Source of the DNA: Falsiruegeria mediterranea M17
Lineage (GTDB): Bacteria; Pseudomonadota; Alphaproteobacteria; Rhodobacterales; Rhodobacteraceae
DNA length: 64,000 nt
NCBI RefSeq assembly: GCF_900302455.1
Contig: NZ_ONZG01000002.1
Span: 1-64,000 of the forward strand
Reading direction: 5' to 3'
Position numbers and translations under genes: made by a program. Below, piece by piece: positions 16,518-25,208 of this stretch. How positions within the stretch are numbered: position 1 is the first letter of the stretch; each line of letters starts with the position of its first letter. The notes beneath the pieces are model-generated. The model made no database searches. It was not told where the DNA came from and saw only the letters and a program-made list of their open reading frames with translations.

Positions 16518-17897
16518 CTACTTCGTTATGATCTCGGGGCCCATCACAGCGTTCGGGATGACCGTGCTGAGCCATGGGATGTAGGTGATCATGATCAGGA
16601 AGACGAAGAGCACCGCCAGGAACGGCAGGGCCGCCCGCACAACGCTCATCATCGGCATGCCTGCCACGCCAGAGGTCACGAAAAGGTTCAGACCCACCGG
16701 CGGGGTGATCATCCCGATTTCCATGTTCACCACCATGATGATGCCCAGATGGATCGGATCGATGCCCAGTTCGATGGCAATCGGGAAGACCAGCGGCGCA
16801 ACGATCACCAAAAGACCCGAGGGCTCCATGAACTGACCACCAATCAGCAGGATCACGTTCACCACGACCAGGAACATCACCGGACCAAAGCCCGCCGACA
16901 GCATCGCATTGGCGATATGCTGCGGGATCTGCTCGTCCGTCAGCACGTGCTTTAGGATCAACGCGTTGGCGATGACGAAGAGCAGCGTGACGGTCAGTTT
17001 GCCCGCCTCGAACAGCGTGTGCTTGGTATCCGCGTGGAAGAAGGCCGTGACCAGAGCAATTGGCTTGCGCAGCAATGCGGTCTTGGGCGCATCTTCTCCA
17101 TTCGATAGCGGGCCCATGTCCTTGTAGACAAAGCACGCGATGAAAAAGGCATAGACAGCCGCCACCGCAGCAGCCTCGGTCGGGGTAAAGATACCGCCAT
17201 AGATGCCGCCGAGAATGATCACGATCAGGAACAGACCCCAGCCCGCATCGCGCGCCGACTGGAAAATCTCGCCCCAGCCCTGCCATTCGCCCTTGGGCAA
17301 GTTCTTGACCTTGGCCATGACATAGATAGTCACCATCAGCATGATGCCCGCCATCAGGCCCGGGATGATGCCCGCCAGGAACATGCGTCCAACCGAAACC
17401 TCGACCGCCGCCGCATAGACCACCATCACGATGGACGGCGGGATCAGAATGCCAAGCGTACCGGCGTTACAAATGACGCCTGCTGCAAATTCCTTGGTGT
17501 AGCCTACCTGCCGCATGCCCGCGATCACGATGGAACCGATGGCCACAACCGTCGCCGGAGAAGATCCGGACAGGGCCGCAAAGAGCATACAAGCAAAGAC
17601 ACCGGCAATTGCCAGACCACCGGGCAGATGACCCACACAGGCGATCGAGAAGCGGATGATCCGCCGCGCTACGCCGCCCGTCGTCATGAAGGACGAGGCC
17701 AGAATGAAGAATGGGATCGCCAGAAGGGTAAAGTGACCCTCGAACGCTTCGAACAGAGTACCCGCGACCGAGGCCAGCGAACTGTCGGAATAGACCAGCA
17801 GGAACAGGGTGGAACTCAGGCCAAGTGATACCGCAATCGGCACACCGATCAGCAACAGGCCGATCACCATCGAAAACAGAAGAACGACGTCCATCAC
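16518..17897 (-). CDS. dctM: TRAP transporter large permease (DctM)
   Basis: The 459-residue polytopic inner-membrane protein has about 12 hydrophobic segments and the DctM family motifs (FILASSFMTTGGVARRII, GIITPPxGLNLF-like MITPPVGLNLFVTSG). It is the sodium-coupled translocation subunit working with the binding protein DctP and small permease DctQ. It overlaps dctQ by four bases, so translation is probably coupled. The total length is within the range for stand-alone DctM. A polar loop in the middle (about residues 255-290) includes YKDMGPLSNGEDAPK. Confidence 0.94.
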   Translation of the reverse strand: MMDVVLLFSMVIGLLLIGVPIAVSLGLSSTLFLLVYSDSSLASVAGTLFEAFEGHFTLLAIPFFILASSFMTTGGVARRIIRFSIACVGHLPGGLAIAGVFACMLFAALSGSSPATVVAIGSIVIAGMRQVGYTKEFAAGVICNAGTLGILIPPSIVMVVYAAAVEVSVGRMFLAGIIPGLMAGIMLMVTIYVMAKVKNLPKGEWQGWGEIFQSARDAGWGLFLIVIILGGIYGGIFTPTEAAAVAAVYAFFIACFVYKDMGPLSNGEDAPKTALLRKPIALVTAFFHADTKHTLFEAGKLTVTLLFVIANALILKHVLTDEQIPQHIANAMLSAGFGPVMFLVVVNVILLIGGQFMEPSGLLVIVAPLVFPIAIELGIDPIHLGIIMVVNMEIGMITPPVGLNLFVTSGVAGMPMMSVVRAALPFLAVLFVFLIMITYIPWLSTVIPNAVMGPEIITK

Positions 17898-18571
17898 TCA
17901 TGCTCCCCTTGCTGAGCACGGACGGCTTCCAGCTCGTCCTCTACTTCGTGGCTGGCGACCAGCCGGTCGGTTTCGCCACGCAAGATCTGCATCGCGGCTT
18001 GCGCAAAGCGATAAACCAGCAGCAGCATCGACAATGGCAACACCAGGTAAGGCACCACTTTGGGCATCTTTTCATAGGCGTCGCCGTAGTTGATCAGATC
18101 CTCGAGAAACCGCAGCATTCCGATCATCGGCACGTCCTGCACCTCATAGAACGACTGGCTGCGCGCCTTCATGTCGAACCCGGTCGGGAACCAGCGGCCC
18201 GAAGTGGGCGGCAGGTCCGCAAAGACGGCCCAATAGTCATAGGCGCCCTTGAGCATCAGCAGCGAGAAGATCAAGCAGGCCGCGACCGCGATCAAGGCCA
18301 GCGCGCGTCGCGCGGCTGGCGCCAGCATGTTCACAATGGCGTCGACACCAAGGTGTGCGTGTTTCTTGACCGCGTACGAGGCGCCCAGCAGAACCAGCCA
18401 TGCGAACAGAAACACCGTCGCTTCCAGCGCCCACAGAATGTTCGAGTTGAAAGCAAAGCGCGCAACGACGTTTGCGAAGGTGATAATCGTCATCAGCCCT
18501 AGAAGCGCCGCAATCACGGTCTCCTCAAGCCGGTCGACAAACCCGGGTGACCCGGTGGTCTGACCAGACAT
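17894..18571 (-). CDS. dctQ: TRAP transporter small permease (DctQ)
   Basis: The 225-residue protein has four predicted membrane helices (first at about residues 17-37, FVDRLEETVIAALLGLMTII). It has the typical DctQ Trp/Ala-rich second helix (ILWALEATVFLFAWLVLLGA). It is longer than the usual 160-200 residues because of a polar insertion at about 120-165 with a GRWFPTGFDMKARSQSFYEV segment, which may be periplasmic. It is essential for assembly of the TRAP membrane complex. It lies between dctP and dctM in the expected order. Confidence 0.92.
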   Translation of the reverse strand: MSGQTTGSPGFVDRLEETVIAALLGLMTIITFANVVARFAFNSNILWALEATVFLFAWLVLLGASYAVKKHAHLGVDAIVNMLAPAARRALALIAVAACLIFSLLMLKGAYDYWAVFADLPPTSGRWFPTGFDMKARSQSFYEVQDVPMIGMLRFLEDLINYGDAYEKMPKVVPYLVLPLSMLLLVYRFAQAAMQILRGETDRLVASHEVEDELEAVRAQQGEHE

Positions 18572-18609
18572 CTCACTGTCCTCATTTTGTTTTGGATTTT
18601 TGGGTTTGA

Positions 18610-18633
18610 GGCGGGCCGATCAACCGGCCCGCC
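18610..18633 (-). other. Stable hairpin between dctP and dctQ
   Basis: Stem GGCGGGCCG / CGGCCCGCC with a 6-base loop sits in the 114-base gap after dctP and is not followed by T's. This suggests an mRNA-stabilising or partial-termination structure. Such a structure would let the binding protein be made in excess of the permeases, as is usual in TRAP operons. Confidence 0.5.
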
Positions 18634-18685
18634 CGCGCGCGCATCCAACACTCCCCAGCTTCGGACGCGGCGCTATCTGATGAGA

Positions 18686-19687
18686 TCAGAAACCGGCGTT
18701 GATCGCCTGTGCTGCGTCGATCTTGTCCTGACCCACGTCGCCTGCAAATTTGTCCCAAACCGGCTTCATTGTGTCGACCCAGGCCTGACGCTGCGTGGCG
18801 TCCAGCTGACGGATGGTGCCGCCTGCATCAATGATTGCCTGCTTGGCCCCTTCGTTTACGGCAAAGGCTTCGCTGTTGCGGGTCTCTGTAACTTCGCTCA
18901 GGATGGTGGTGAACTGATCGCGCACGGCAGGATCCAGGCTGTCCAGCCAGTCGACCGAAGTCACGACCAGATAGTCGATGATGCCGTGGTTGGTTTCGGT
19001 CACACCGTCCTGAACCTCAAAGAACTTCTTGCCGTAGATGTTCGACCAGGTGTTCTCCTGCCCGTCCACAACGCCCTGCTGCAGCGCGCCATACACTTCC
19101 GAGAAGGCCATCTTCTGCGGCGAACCACCGATAGCTTCCATCTGGGCCACCAGAACGTCCGACGACTGAACCCGGAACTTCAGGCCGTTTGCATCGGTCG
19201 GCGCGACCAGCGGCTTGTTGGCCGACATCTGCTTCATGCCGTTGTGCCAGAACGCCAGTCCCTGCAGACCGCGGCGCTGCATGCTGTCGAGCATAGCCTG
19301 ACCGTCATCCGAGGATTGGAACGCATCCACGGCTTCGATGTTCTTGAACATGAACGGCAGGTCGAACAGGCGGAACTGCTTGGTGAACTTTTCAAACTTC
19401 GACAGCGATGGCGCGGCAAGCTGCACGTCGCCCTGCAACATGGCTTCGAGCACTTTGTTGTCGTTATAGAGCGTGGAGTTCGGATAGACTTCCATGCACA
19501 TGGTGCCGTTCATCTCGTCGTTGACGCGTTGCTCCAGCAGCGAAGCAGCGATCCCCTTGGGGTGCTTGTCGGTGTTGGTGACATGCGCAAACTTGACGAC
19601 GATCTCGCCGTCATCACAGGCGGCGAAGCCAGCGGTGGCGGTGACGCTCAAGGCCAGTGCCGTCGCGGCGGTTGTTAGAAATTTCAT
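18686..19687 (-). CDS. dctP: TRAP transporter substrate-binding protein (DctP)
   Basis: The 333-residue periplasmic protein has a signal peptide (residues about 1-23, ending GFAAC). The DctP fold includes VVKFAHVTNTDKHPKGIAA, the GLKFRVQSS segment with the conserved substrate-carboxylate-binding arginine, and YGALQQGVVDGQENTWSNIY. The motif set resembles C4-dicarboxylate-binding DctP closely. With dctBD-like regulators next to it, succinate, fumarate or malate are likely ligands, but this is inference. The start at 19687 has GGGAGAG upstream. The longer frame lacks a site and would place the signal peptide internally. Confidence 0.94.
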   Translation of the reverse strand: MKFLTTAATALALSVTATAGFAACDDGEIVVKFAHVTNTDKHPKGIAASLLEQRVNDEMNGTMCMEVYPNSTLYNDNKVLEAMLQGDVQLAAPSLSKFEKFTKQFRLFDLPFMFKNIEAVDAFQSSDDGQAMLDSMQRRGLQGLAFWHNGMKQMSANKPLVAPTDANGLKFRVQSSDVLVAQMEAIGGSPQKMAFSEVYGALQQGVVDGQENTWSNIYGKKFFEVQDGVTETNHGIIDYLVVTSVDWLDSLDPAVRDQFTTILSEVTETRNSEAFAVNEGAKQAIIDAGGTIRQLDATQRQAWVDTMKPVWDKFAGDVGQDKIDAAQAINAGF

Positions 19688-20067
19688 CTGCTCTCTCCCT
19701 ACAGATTGTCTGAACCAGATTGGCAAACGCCGAAGAACGGCGTGCTGAACGAAGTGAACCGACTCACGGGCAACAGCTCAACGATTTGTAGGGAACTGGC
19801 ACAGCTACAGAGTTTTACCTTTTATTTTCATATCACTGCGAGAAAACCTGACGACTTCGAAAAACGCCGCTTTTTCCTGATGTGCGAATTTCCGCACATC
19901 CCGCCCGCCACTTGTGCGAAAAACCGCACAGGCAGACGAATCACCTTTCCGAATCACGGTGCCACAGGCCGGGCCCGACAGGGGTCGGCCTGCCCAGACA
20001 AAGTAGATATGCCCAAGTCTGTTCGGGCACATCTTTGATGTGATCCGCAGACGCGGGAGCGCCCCCT
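19688..20067. other. Regulatory region between dctP and the dctD-like gene
   Basis: About 380 bases with no supported gene. It contains the dctP leader and, about 195-245 bases upstream of dctP, two palindromes that are likely regulator sites. No TGGCAC-N5-TTGC sigma-54 promoter was found on the minus strand. AT-rich DNA at 19805-19840 may assist melting or bending. The left-hand end of the dctD transcript should lie near 20040-20067. Confidence 0.5.
19881..19930. promoter_or_regulatory. Two tandem TGTGCG-N6-CGCACA palindromes (probable DctD-type upstream sites)
   Basis: Site 1 (19881-19898) and site 2 (19913-19930) share perfect 6-bp arms with 6-base spacers. Site 1 extends to 8-bp arms. 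The start-to-start distance is 32 bp, about three helical turns. They lie about 195-245 bp upstream of dctP, an enhancer-like distance. Rhizobial DctD sites are known to be palindromes of this general GTGCG...CGCAC kind. Binding here is inferred. Confidence 0.6.
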
Positions 20068-21297
20068 CTACCGGCGATAGTCCTCGGGCCGGATCCCATA
20101 ACGGGTCAGCTTGTCATAAAACGTCTTGCGCGGCAGTTTCAGCACCTTGGCCGCCTCGGACGCCTTGCCGTTGTTGCGCCCAAGGGCAGACACCAGCAAC
20201 GCCCGCTCAACCCGCGCCAACTGCTCCGCCAGACCCAGCTCTGCCGCCTGCGCCACATCCTCGGGCATGCCCAGAACAAAGCGCATCGCAGCTGACATCA
20301 GCGAGCGCGCGTTGCCAGGCCAATCCTGCGCCATGAGCGAGGCCAGATGGTCCGGCGTGATCTCGGGCGCGTCGATGCCCGCCTGCTCGGCGGCCTGCGC
20401 CACGTAATGTCGGAACAGGACCGGTATATCCTCGGGCCGCTCGGCGAGGGATGGGATGCGCACCCGCATCACATCCAGGCGATAAAAGAGATCGGCATTG
20501 AACACCCCCTGCGCCGCCAAGGCGCCCAGATCTGCAGTGGTCCCAGCCAAAATGCGCGCGCCTGCGCCCTGCTCGATCAACTCAAGCGCGGCGTATTGCG
20601 TCGCCTCGGGCATGGCCGAGACCTCATCAAGGAACAATGACCCACCCGAAGCCTCGTCACACAGCCGCGCAAACTCCTGTGCGCTCAGCCCGGCGGCGGG
20701 ACGTTTGACAAAAGGACCCTGGCCTGCAGGCGACATCAGGTGCACCACCTCGGCCACCTTTGAAATGCCGCTCCCAGCCGGTCCGGTCACCAGCACCTCG
20801 GCCCCCGTGCGCGCAACCGACCGCACCCGCGCGCGTAACTCTTCGGATTGCGACGACGTGCCAAAGAGCATTCGCGCCGCCGGATCGCCGGTCTCCAGCT
20901 GCAATTTCAACGCCCGGTTTTCCAGCACCAGTGCTCGCGTGCGGCTGGCCCGCTCCAGCACCGCCAACAGATCCGAACTGGCACATGGTTTTTCAAGGAA
21001 TCCAAACGCCCCCTGCCCCATGGCCTTGACCGCCATCGGGATATCGCCTTCTCCGGTCAGCAGGATCACCGGCAGCTCGGCATCCACCTCTTGCGTGTAG
21101 TCGAGCAGGTGAAACCCGTCCCGTCCCGGCATGCGGATGTCCGACAGGATCACCCCATCGAAATCGGGTCTGATGTGATCCTTGGCAGCCACAAATGACC
21201 CCGCCGTCAGCGCGTCATAATCTGCCAGCTCAAGCGTCTGCGACAGCGCCTCACGCACGGCGGCATCATCGTCGACCAGTAAAACCCTGCGTGTCAT
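20068..21297 (-). CDS. dctD: NtrC/DctD-family response regulator lacking GAFTGA
   Basis: The 409-residue protein has a receiver domain (VDDD, phospho-Asp in ILSDIRMP, conserved Lys in FLEKP), a central AAA+ domain and a C-terminal Fis-type helix-turn-helix (ALGRNNGKASEAAKVLKL). It pairs with the kinase encoded just upstream (ATGA overlap) to control the TRAP operon. The AAA+ domain is abnormal. The Walker A reads GPAGSGIS, with Ile for the ATP-binding Lys. The roughly 25-residue segment with the GAFTGA sigma-54 loop is missing between GPFVKRPAAG and the intact Walker B GGSLFLDEV. It probably does not activate sigma-54. Rhodobacter capsulatus NtrC, which also lacks GAFTGA, works with sigma-70. 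Confidence 0.9.
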   Translation of the reverse strand: MTRRVLLVDDDAAVREALSQTLELADYDALTAGSFVAAKDHIRPDFDGVILSDIRMPGRDGFHLLDYTQEVDAELPVILLTGEGDIPMAVKAMGQGAFGFLEKPCASSDLLAVLERASRTRALVLENRALKLQLETGDPAARMLFGTSSQSEELRARVRSVARTGAEVLVTGPAGSGISKVAEVVHLMSPAGQGPFVKRPAAGLSAQEFARLCDEASGGSLFLDEVSAMPEATQYAALELIEQGAGARILAGTTADLGALAAQGVFNADLFYRLDVMRVRIPSLAERPEDIPVLFRHYVAQAAEQAGIDAPEITPDHLASLMAQDWPGNARSLMSAAMRFVLGMPEDVAQAAELGLAEQLARVERALLVSALGRNNGKASEAAKVLKLPRKTFYDKLTRYGIRPEDYRR

Positions 21298-23045
21298 GCC
21301 GCCTGCTCCTTGCCAAAAGGCTCCAGTTCCACCGTGAACACCGCGCCCTGGTCCGTGTTGGCCCCGCGGATATTGCCGCCAAAGCTCTGTACCAACCCGT
21401 ATGAGATCGAAAGCCCCAATCCCATCCCCTCGGAACTGCCAACCGCCTTGGTGGAATAGAAGGGATCAAAGATCTTTTCAGGCTCTTCAATCCCGGGCCC
21501 GGTGTCCGACACTATGACCTGCAACCGATCACCACCGTGAACAGCAATCTCGATCTGTTTGTTGTCGGCATCCGCCATGGCATCCACCGCGTTGTTGATC
21601 AGGTTGACGAACACCTGCCCCAACCGCACTTCGCCGCCCCAGGCATAGACCGGCGTCAGCGGGCGGGACCAATGCAGCGCGACACCTTCTGCCTTGAGGT
21701 GCGTGGCCGTCAGTTCGACGACCGTGTCAATCACGTGCACAAGATCAACCTTGCCCATCGGTTCGCTTTCGTTGCGGGCAAAGGCGCGCAGGTTCTTGAT
21801 GATCCGGGCCATGCGCGCGGCCATGTCCGAGATGCGCCCCAGATTTTCACCCGCTTTCTCAGACCGCCCCCGATCCAGAAAGGCCGCACCATTGTCGGCA
21901 AACTGCTGAATCGCCATCAGCGGCTGATTGAGCTCATGGCTGATGCCCGCCGACATCTGCCCAAGTGCCGACAGCTTGCCCGCCTGCACCAGATCCGCTT
22001 GCGCGCGTTTGAGCGCCGCTTCGGCCTCTTCGCGCTCGGTCACCTCGCGGCGCAGTTGCACGTTGGTGTCCTGCAAGACCCGCGTTCGATCCGCCACGCG
22101 GCTTTCCAGATCCGCATTGGCCAAGGCCAACGCCCTTCGCCGTTCCGAGGCCAGGAACAGCAGTGCGCCAAACGCCAAACACAAGGCTGCCAAAGCGGCC
22201 GCCTGAAGTCCTGCGATCCGAGCTGCGGGGGCAACATCCACGATAATTTCGCCCGTCATGCCGATCTGAGGCAGGCTGACGGTGGTGTGCAGACCTGCGC
22301 GCGGCACATGTGGCCCCCAATTGAGCTGCCAGATCTCATGCTCGCCCACATCAACGGACGCAAAAGCAGGCGCATCGCCCGTGGCCGGGCCCAGACCGAT
22401 CTGCCCCGCCTCGCGCTGCCAGAACAGCAGCTCGGGCCGGTTCGAGATAAAAACCTCTCCGGTGTCATCGGTGAAGAACACCGGCGGCAGCGAGCCACGC
22501 CATGTCTGTTCCACATCCTCCAGATCGGCGACCACGATCAGCACGCCGCGCACCGGACCGTCCGGCTCAAACGCGGGCGCGGCATAGAAATAGGCGCGTC
22601 GCCCGGTTTGGGGCATGACCTCGTGATGGGTGCCAAGCGCGCCCTGCAGTGCGCGTTCGAAATAGGGTGTCTGGGACAGGTCCTGCCCCGCCAACCCCTG
22701 GGCGGCGGCCAGCACTCGACCGTTGCGGTCGGCAAAGGCAACATCCAAAGCCCCGGTCTTGTCGGCAATTGCCACCATCAGCGTATTGGCCTGGGCCTGC
22801 ATCTCGGGGCTGTTGTCGAGGCCGCGCAACCCGGGATGCGTCGCCGTCAGCACCGCAAGTTCCTGATAAATCTGCAACTGGGTGCTCAACCGGTCGCTGG
22901 CCAATGCCAGATCGGCCTCGGCCCTAAGCCCCAACTGATCCAGCGCCTGACGATAGCCATAGGTCCAGACGCCCGCGGCAAGGGTCGCCACCACGCCAAA
23001 GAACCCAACGATGATCCAGCTGCGCTGACGCCAATATCCCTTCAT
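21294..23045 (-). CDS. dctB: DctB-type sensor histidine kinase
   Basis: The 583-residue inner-membrane kinase starts MKGYWRQRSW. It has a first membrane helix at about residues 10-30, a periplasmic double-Cache sensing domain to about 285 and a second helix (AALAALCLAFGALLFLAS). A coiled coil follows, then the HisKA box MSAGISHELNQPLMAIQQF and an HATPase domain ending GMGLGLSISYGLVQSFGG. It should sense C4-dicarboxylates and phosphorylate the DctD-like regulator. The frame stays open upstream to 24254 only because it is antisense to the P450 gene. The start at 23045 has AGGGAC upstream and opens at the membrane helix. Confidence 0.93.
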   Translation of the reverse strand: MKGYWRQRSWIIVGFFGVVATLAAGVWTYGYRQALDQLGLRAEADLALASDRLSTQLQIYQELAVLTATHPGLRGLDNSPEMQAQANTLMVAIADKTGALDVAFADRNGRVLAAAQGLAGQDLSQTPYFERALQGALGTHHEVMPQTGRRAYFYAAPAFEPDGPVRGVLIVVADLEDVEQTWRGSLPPVFFTDDTGEVFISNRPELLFWQREAGQIGLGPATGDAPAFASVDVGEHEIWQLNWGPHVPRAGLHTTVSLPQIGMTGEIIVDVAPAARIAGLQAAALAALCLAFGALLFLASERRRALALANADLESRVADRTRVLQDTNVQLRREVTEREEAEAALKRAQADLVQAGKLSALGQMSAGISHELNQPLMAIQQFADNGAAFLDRGRSEKAGENLGRISDMAARMARIIKNLRAFARNESEPMGKVDLVHVIDTVVELTATHLKAEGVALHWSRPLTPVYAWGGEVRLGQVFVNLINNAVDAMADADNKQIEIAVHGGDRLQVIVSDTGPGIEEPEKIFDPFYSTKAVGSSEGMGLGLSISYGLVQSFGGNIRGANTDQGAVFTVELEPFGKEQAA

Positions 23046-23105
23046 GTCCCTAGTCTTAGCAAAGCTGCTCTTGCATTGACCAGAGGCGCGCGGCACACCC
23101 GGGAT

Positions 23106-24287
23106 ATGAAGACCTTGCACCAAAACCCGACGGAACCGGAATTTGTCCAAGATCCCTATGCTTTCTACCGTGCAGCCCGCGCCGATGGGGATCTGCAGTA
23201 TTGGGCCGACTACGACATGCCTGCCGCTTTTACCCATGACGCGGTGCAATGCATCCTGCGTGACCGCCGCTTTGGCCGCGAGGTTCCACCCGAGATGGCC
23301 AAGCCCGGTCCGGCGCACCTGGCCCCCTGGCTCGCGATCGAGGCGACCTCGCTGCTCGAAGCGGAACCGCCCCGCCACACGCGGCTGCGCGCGTTGGTTC
23401 TGCGCGCCTTTACCTCGCGCGCAATTGGTTCGCTGCCGCCAGACGTCGAAACCTTGTGTCATCACCTTATCGATCAATTCCCCAGCGACCCCTTCGACCT
23501 GCTCGACGCCTATTGCACCCAAGTGCCGGTGATCACGATCTGCCGTCTGTTGGGCGTGCCCGAGGAAATGGCGCCGGATCTGCTCAACTGGTCCCACGCC
23601 ATGGTCGCGATGTATCAGGCCAGCCGCACACGTGAGACCGAGGACGCCGCCGCACGCGCCTCGACCGAGTTTGCGGATTTCCTGCGCGGCTACATCGATG
23701 AACGCCGCAGTGACCCCCGTGATGACCTGATCACCCGGCTGATCACGGCCGAGGAAGAAGGCGAGAAGCTGAACACCGACGAGCTGATCGGCACCTGCAT
23801 CCTGTTGCTGAATGCCGGGCATGAGGCAACGGTGCATGCCCTGTCGAACGGAGTGAAGACCTTGCTCGAAACTGGTTCGGTCGACGCGCTCTTTGGCGAT
23901 GCCCTGGACGAAACGGTCGAGGAAATCCTGCGTTACGACCCACCCCTGCATATGTTCACGCGCTATGCGTATGAGGATTTGCAACTCTATGGGCACGACT
24001 TCAAACGTGGTGATCAGGTGGCGCTTCTGCTGGGGGCTGCAAACCGCGATCCGGTGATTTGGACCGACCCGGACAGGTTTGACCCCAGCCGACACATCCA
24101 GACAAACACCAGCTTTGGCGGCGGGCTGCATTTCTGTGTCGGCGCTCCGCTCGCGCGTCTGGAAATGCGGATCGCCCTGCCGATCCTGTTTCAACGCTGC
24201 CCTGATCTGTCGCTGACGCAAGCGCCGGAGTACGCCAACACCTACCATTTCCACGGCCTCACCCGGCTAGAGGTGGCAAAGGGTTGA
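23106..24287 (+). CDS. Cytochrome P450
   Basis: The 393-residue soluble bacterial P450 contains the I-helix oxygen-binding motif LNAGHEATVHAL, the ExxR motif EEILRYDPP, and the haem-binding FGGGLHFCVGAPLARLE with the axial cysteine. It would mono-oxygenate a small lipophilic substrate using ferredoxin and reductase partners, none of which is adjacent. The ATG at 23106 starts 60 bases from the divergent dctB start, so the two share a short promoter region. The large upstream extension of the frame is a shadow of dctB. Substrate unknown. Confidence 0.95.
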   Translation: MKTLHQNPTEPEFVQDPYAFYRAARADGDLQYWADYDMPAAFTHDAVQCILRDRRFGREVPPEMAKPGPAHLAPWLAIEATSLLEAEPPRHTRLRALVLRAFTSRAIGSLPPDVETLCHHLIDQFPSDPFDLLDAYCTQVPVITICRLLGVPEEMAPDLLNWSHAMVAMYQASRTRETEDAAARASTEFADFLRGYIDERRSDPRDDLITRLITAEEEGEKLNTDELIGTCILLLNAGHEATVHALSNGVKTLLETGSVDALFGDALDETVEEILRYDPPLHMFTRYAYEDLQLYGHDFKRGDQVALLLGAANRDPVIWTDPDRFDPSRHIQTNTSFGGGLHFCVGAPLARLEMRIALPILFQRCPDLSLTQAPEYANTYHFHGLTRLEVAKG

Positions 24288-24344
24288 AATGACGGTGCTT
24301 CGCCCAAGCTATGGAGAAGAGCACCAAAACCGCATAGAGCGCCT

Positions 24345-25208
24345 GTGCCCACCCCAACCGATTTGAACCGTTGGCAAATTTCTGATGGTCGCCTGCTTGG
24401 CGACGAGATCGCCATCGTGCGCGGCTATTGCCAGGCCTTGGTGGGTATGGGCGTTCCGCTGGCGCGGGTGCGGGTGGCACAGCAGTATTCCAATCCGATC
24501 CTAAGCGCCTGAGGCATTATCTGGACGCCCCAGAACACCGAGAAACACGTTGTCCCGTCGACCATCCAGGACACCTCAGCCTGGGAGGGCAGCCCGTTCG
24601 AACATGTCATCACCACGCGCACATCCCTGCGCAAACGGATCATGGCCCTGGACCTGAGCCGGGAACACGACGCCTATGCCGAACTCGCGGCAGACGGGGC
24701 GACGGATTTCTTCGCGATGGCGCTGGAACATGGCGATGGATCGGTCCAAGGCTCCAGCCTGACGACGCATCATCCCGATGGGTTCAGCGACGCGGACATT
24801 CAGGCGTTTGAAGTCACGCGCCATGCGTTGGCCGCAGCGATGGAACCGATTGCGATGCGCGAATCTCAGCAGAGACTGTTGCGCACCTATCTGGGCGATG
24901 GTCCGGCTGTTGAAATCGGGGACGGCCACATCAAAAGCGGCGAGAACACCTCGGTTTCAGCAGCGATCCTGAGCGCCGACTTTGGCCCGGTCACATTCGG
25001 CAACATCGGCAGCCCCGACCGGTTGGATTACACCGTTTTTGGCCCGCCGGTGAACATGGCGAGCCGGGTGCAGGCGCTTAGCAAAGGCGTGAACCACCCG
25101 GCGCTGTTCACCTCAGCCCTGGCCCAGAACCCGCAGGCAAACACCTCCAGCATTGGACATCATGACATCCGCGGCGTCGCCGACCCAGTCGAACTGTTCC
25201 GCCTATAG
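24345..25208 (+). pseudogene. Class III adenylate cyclase, degenerate
   Basis: This is the remnant of a cyclase with an N-terminal GAF-like region. From a GTG at 24345 the frame reads TDLNRWQISDGRL and continues to an in-frame TGA at 24510-24512. It resumes as GIIWTPQNTE and runs open to 25208. The cyclase domain is also cut. SAAILSADF, which holds the first metal Asp, is joined near 24981 directly to PVTFGNIGSPDRLDYTVFGPPVNMASR. The central catalytic part of about 110 residues, with the second metal Asp, is therefore missing, in frame. The C-terminal HDIRGVADPVELFRL is normal for the family. It cannot make cAMP. It converges on the Lrp gene with a 6-base overlap. Confidence 0.8.

Noticed and set aside
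19797-19802. TGGCAC on the + strand near dctP, a possible -24 element
   Set aside because: Wrong strand for dctP, and no TTGC at the required spacing.
21537-23105. Long + strand extension in front of the P450, and the matching minus-strand extension of dctB to 24254
   Set aside because: Each extension is the antisense shadow of the other real gene. Conserved N-termini and ribosome sites support starts at 23106 and 23045.
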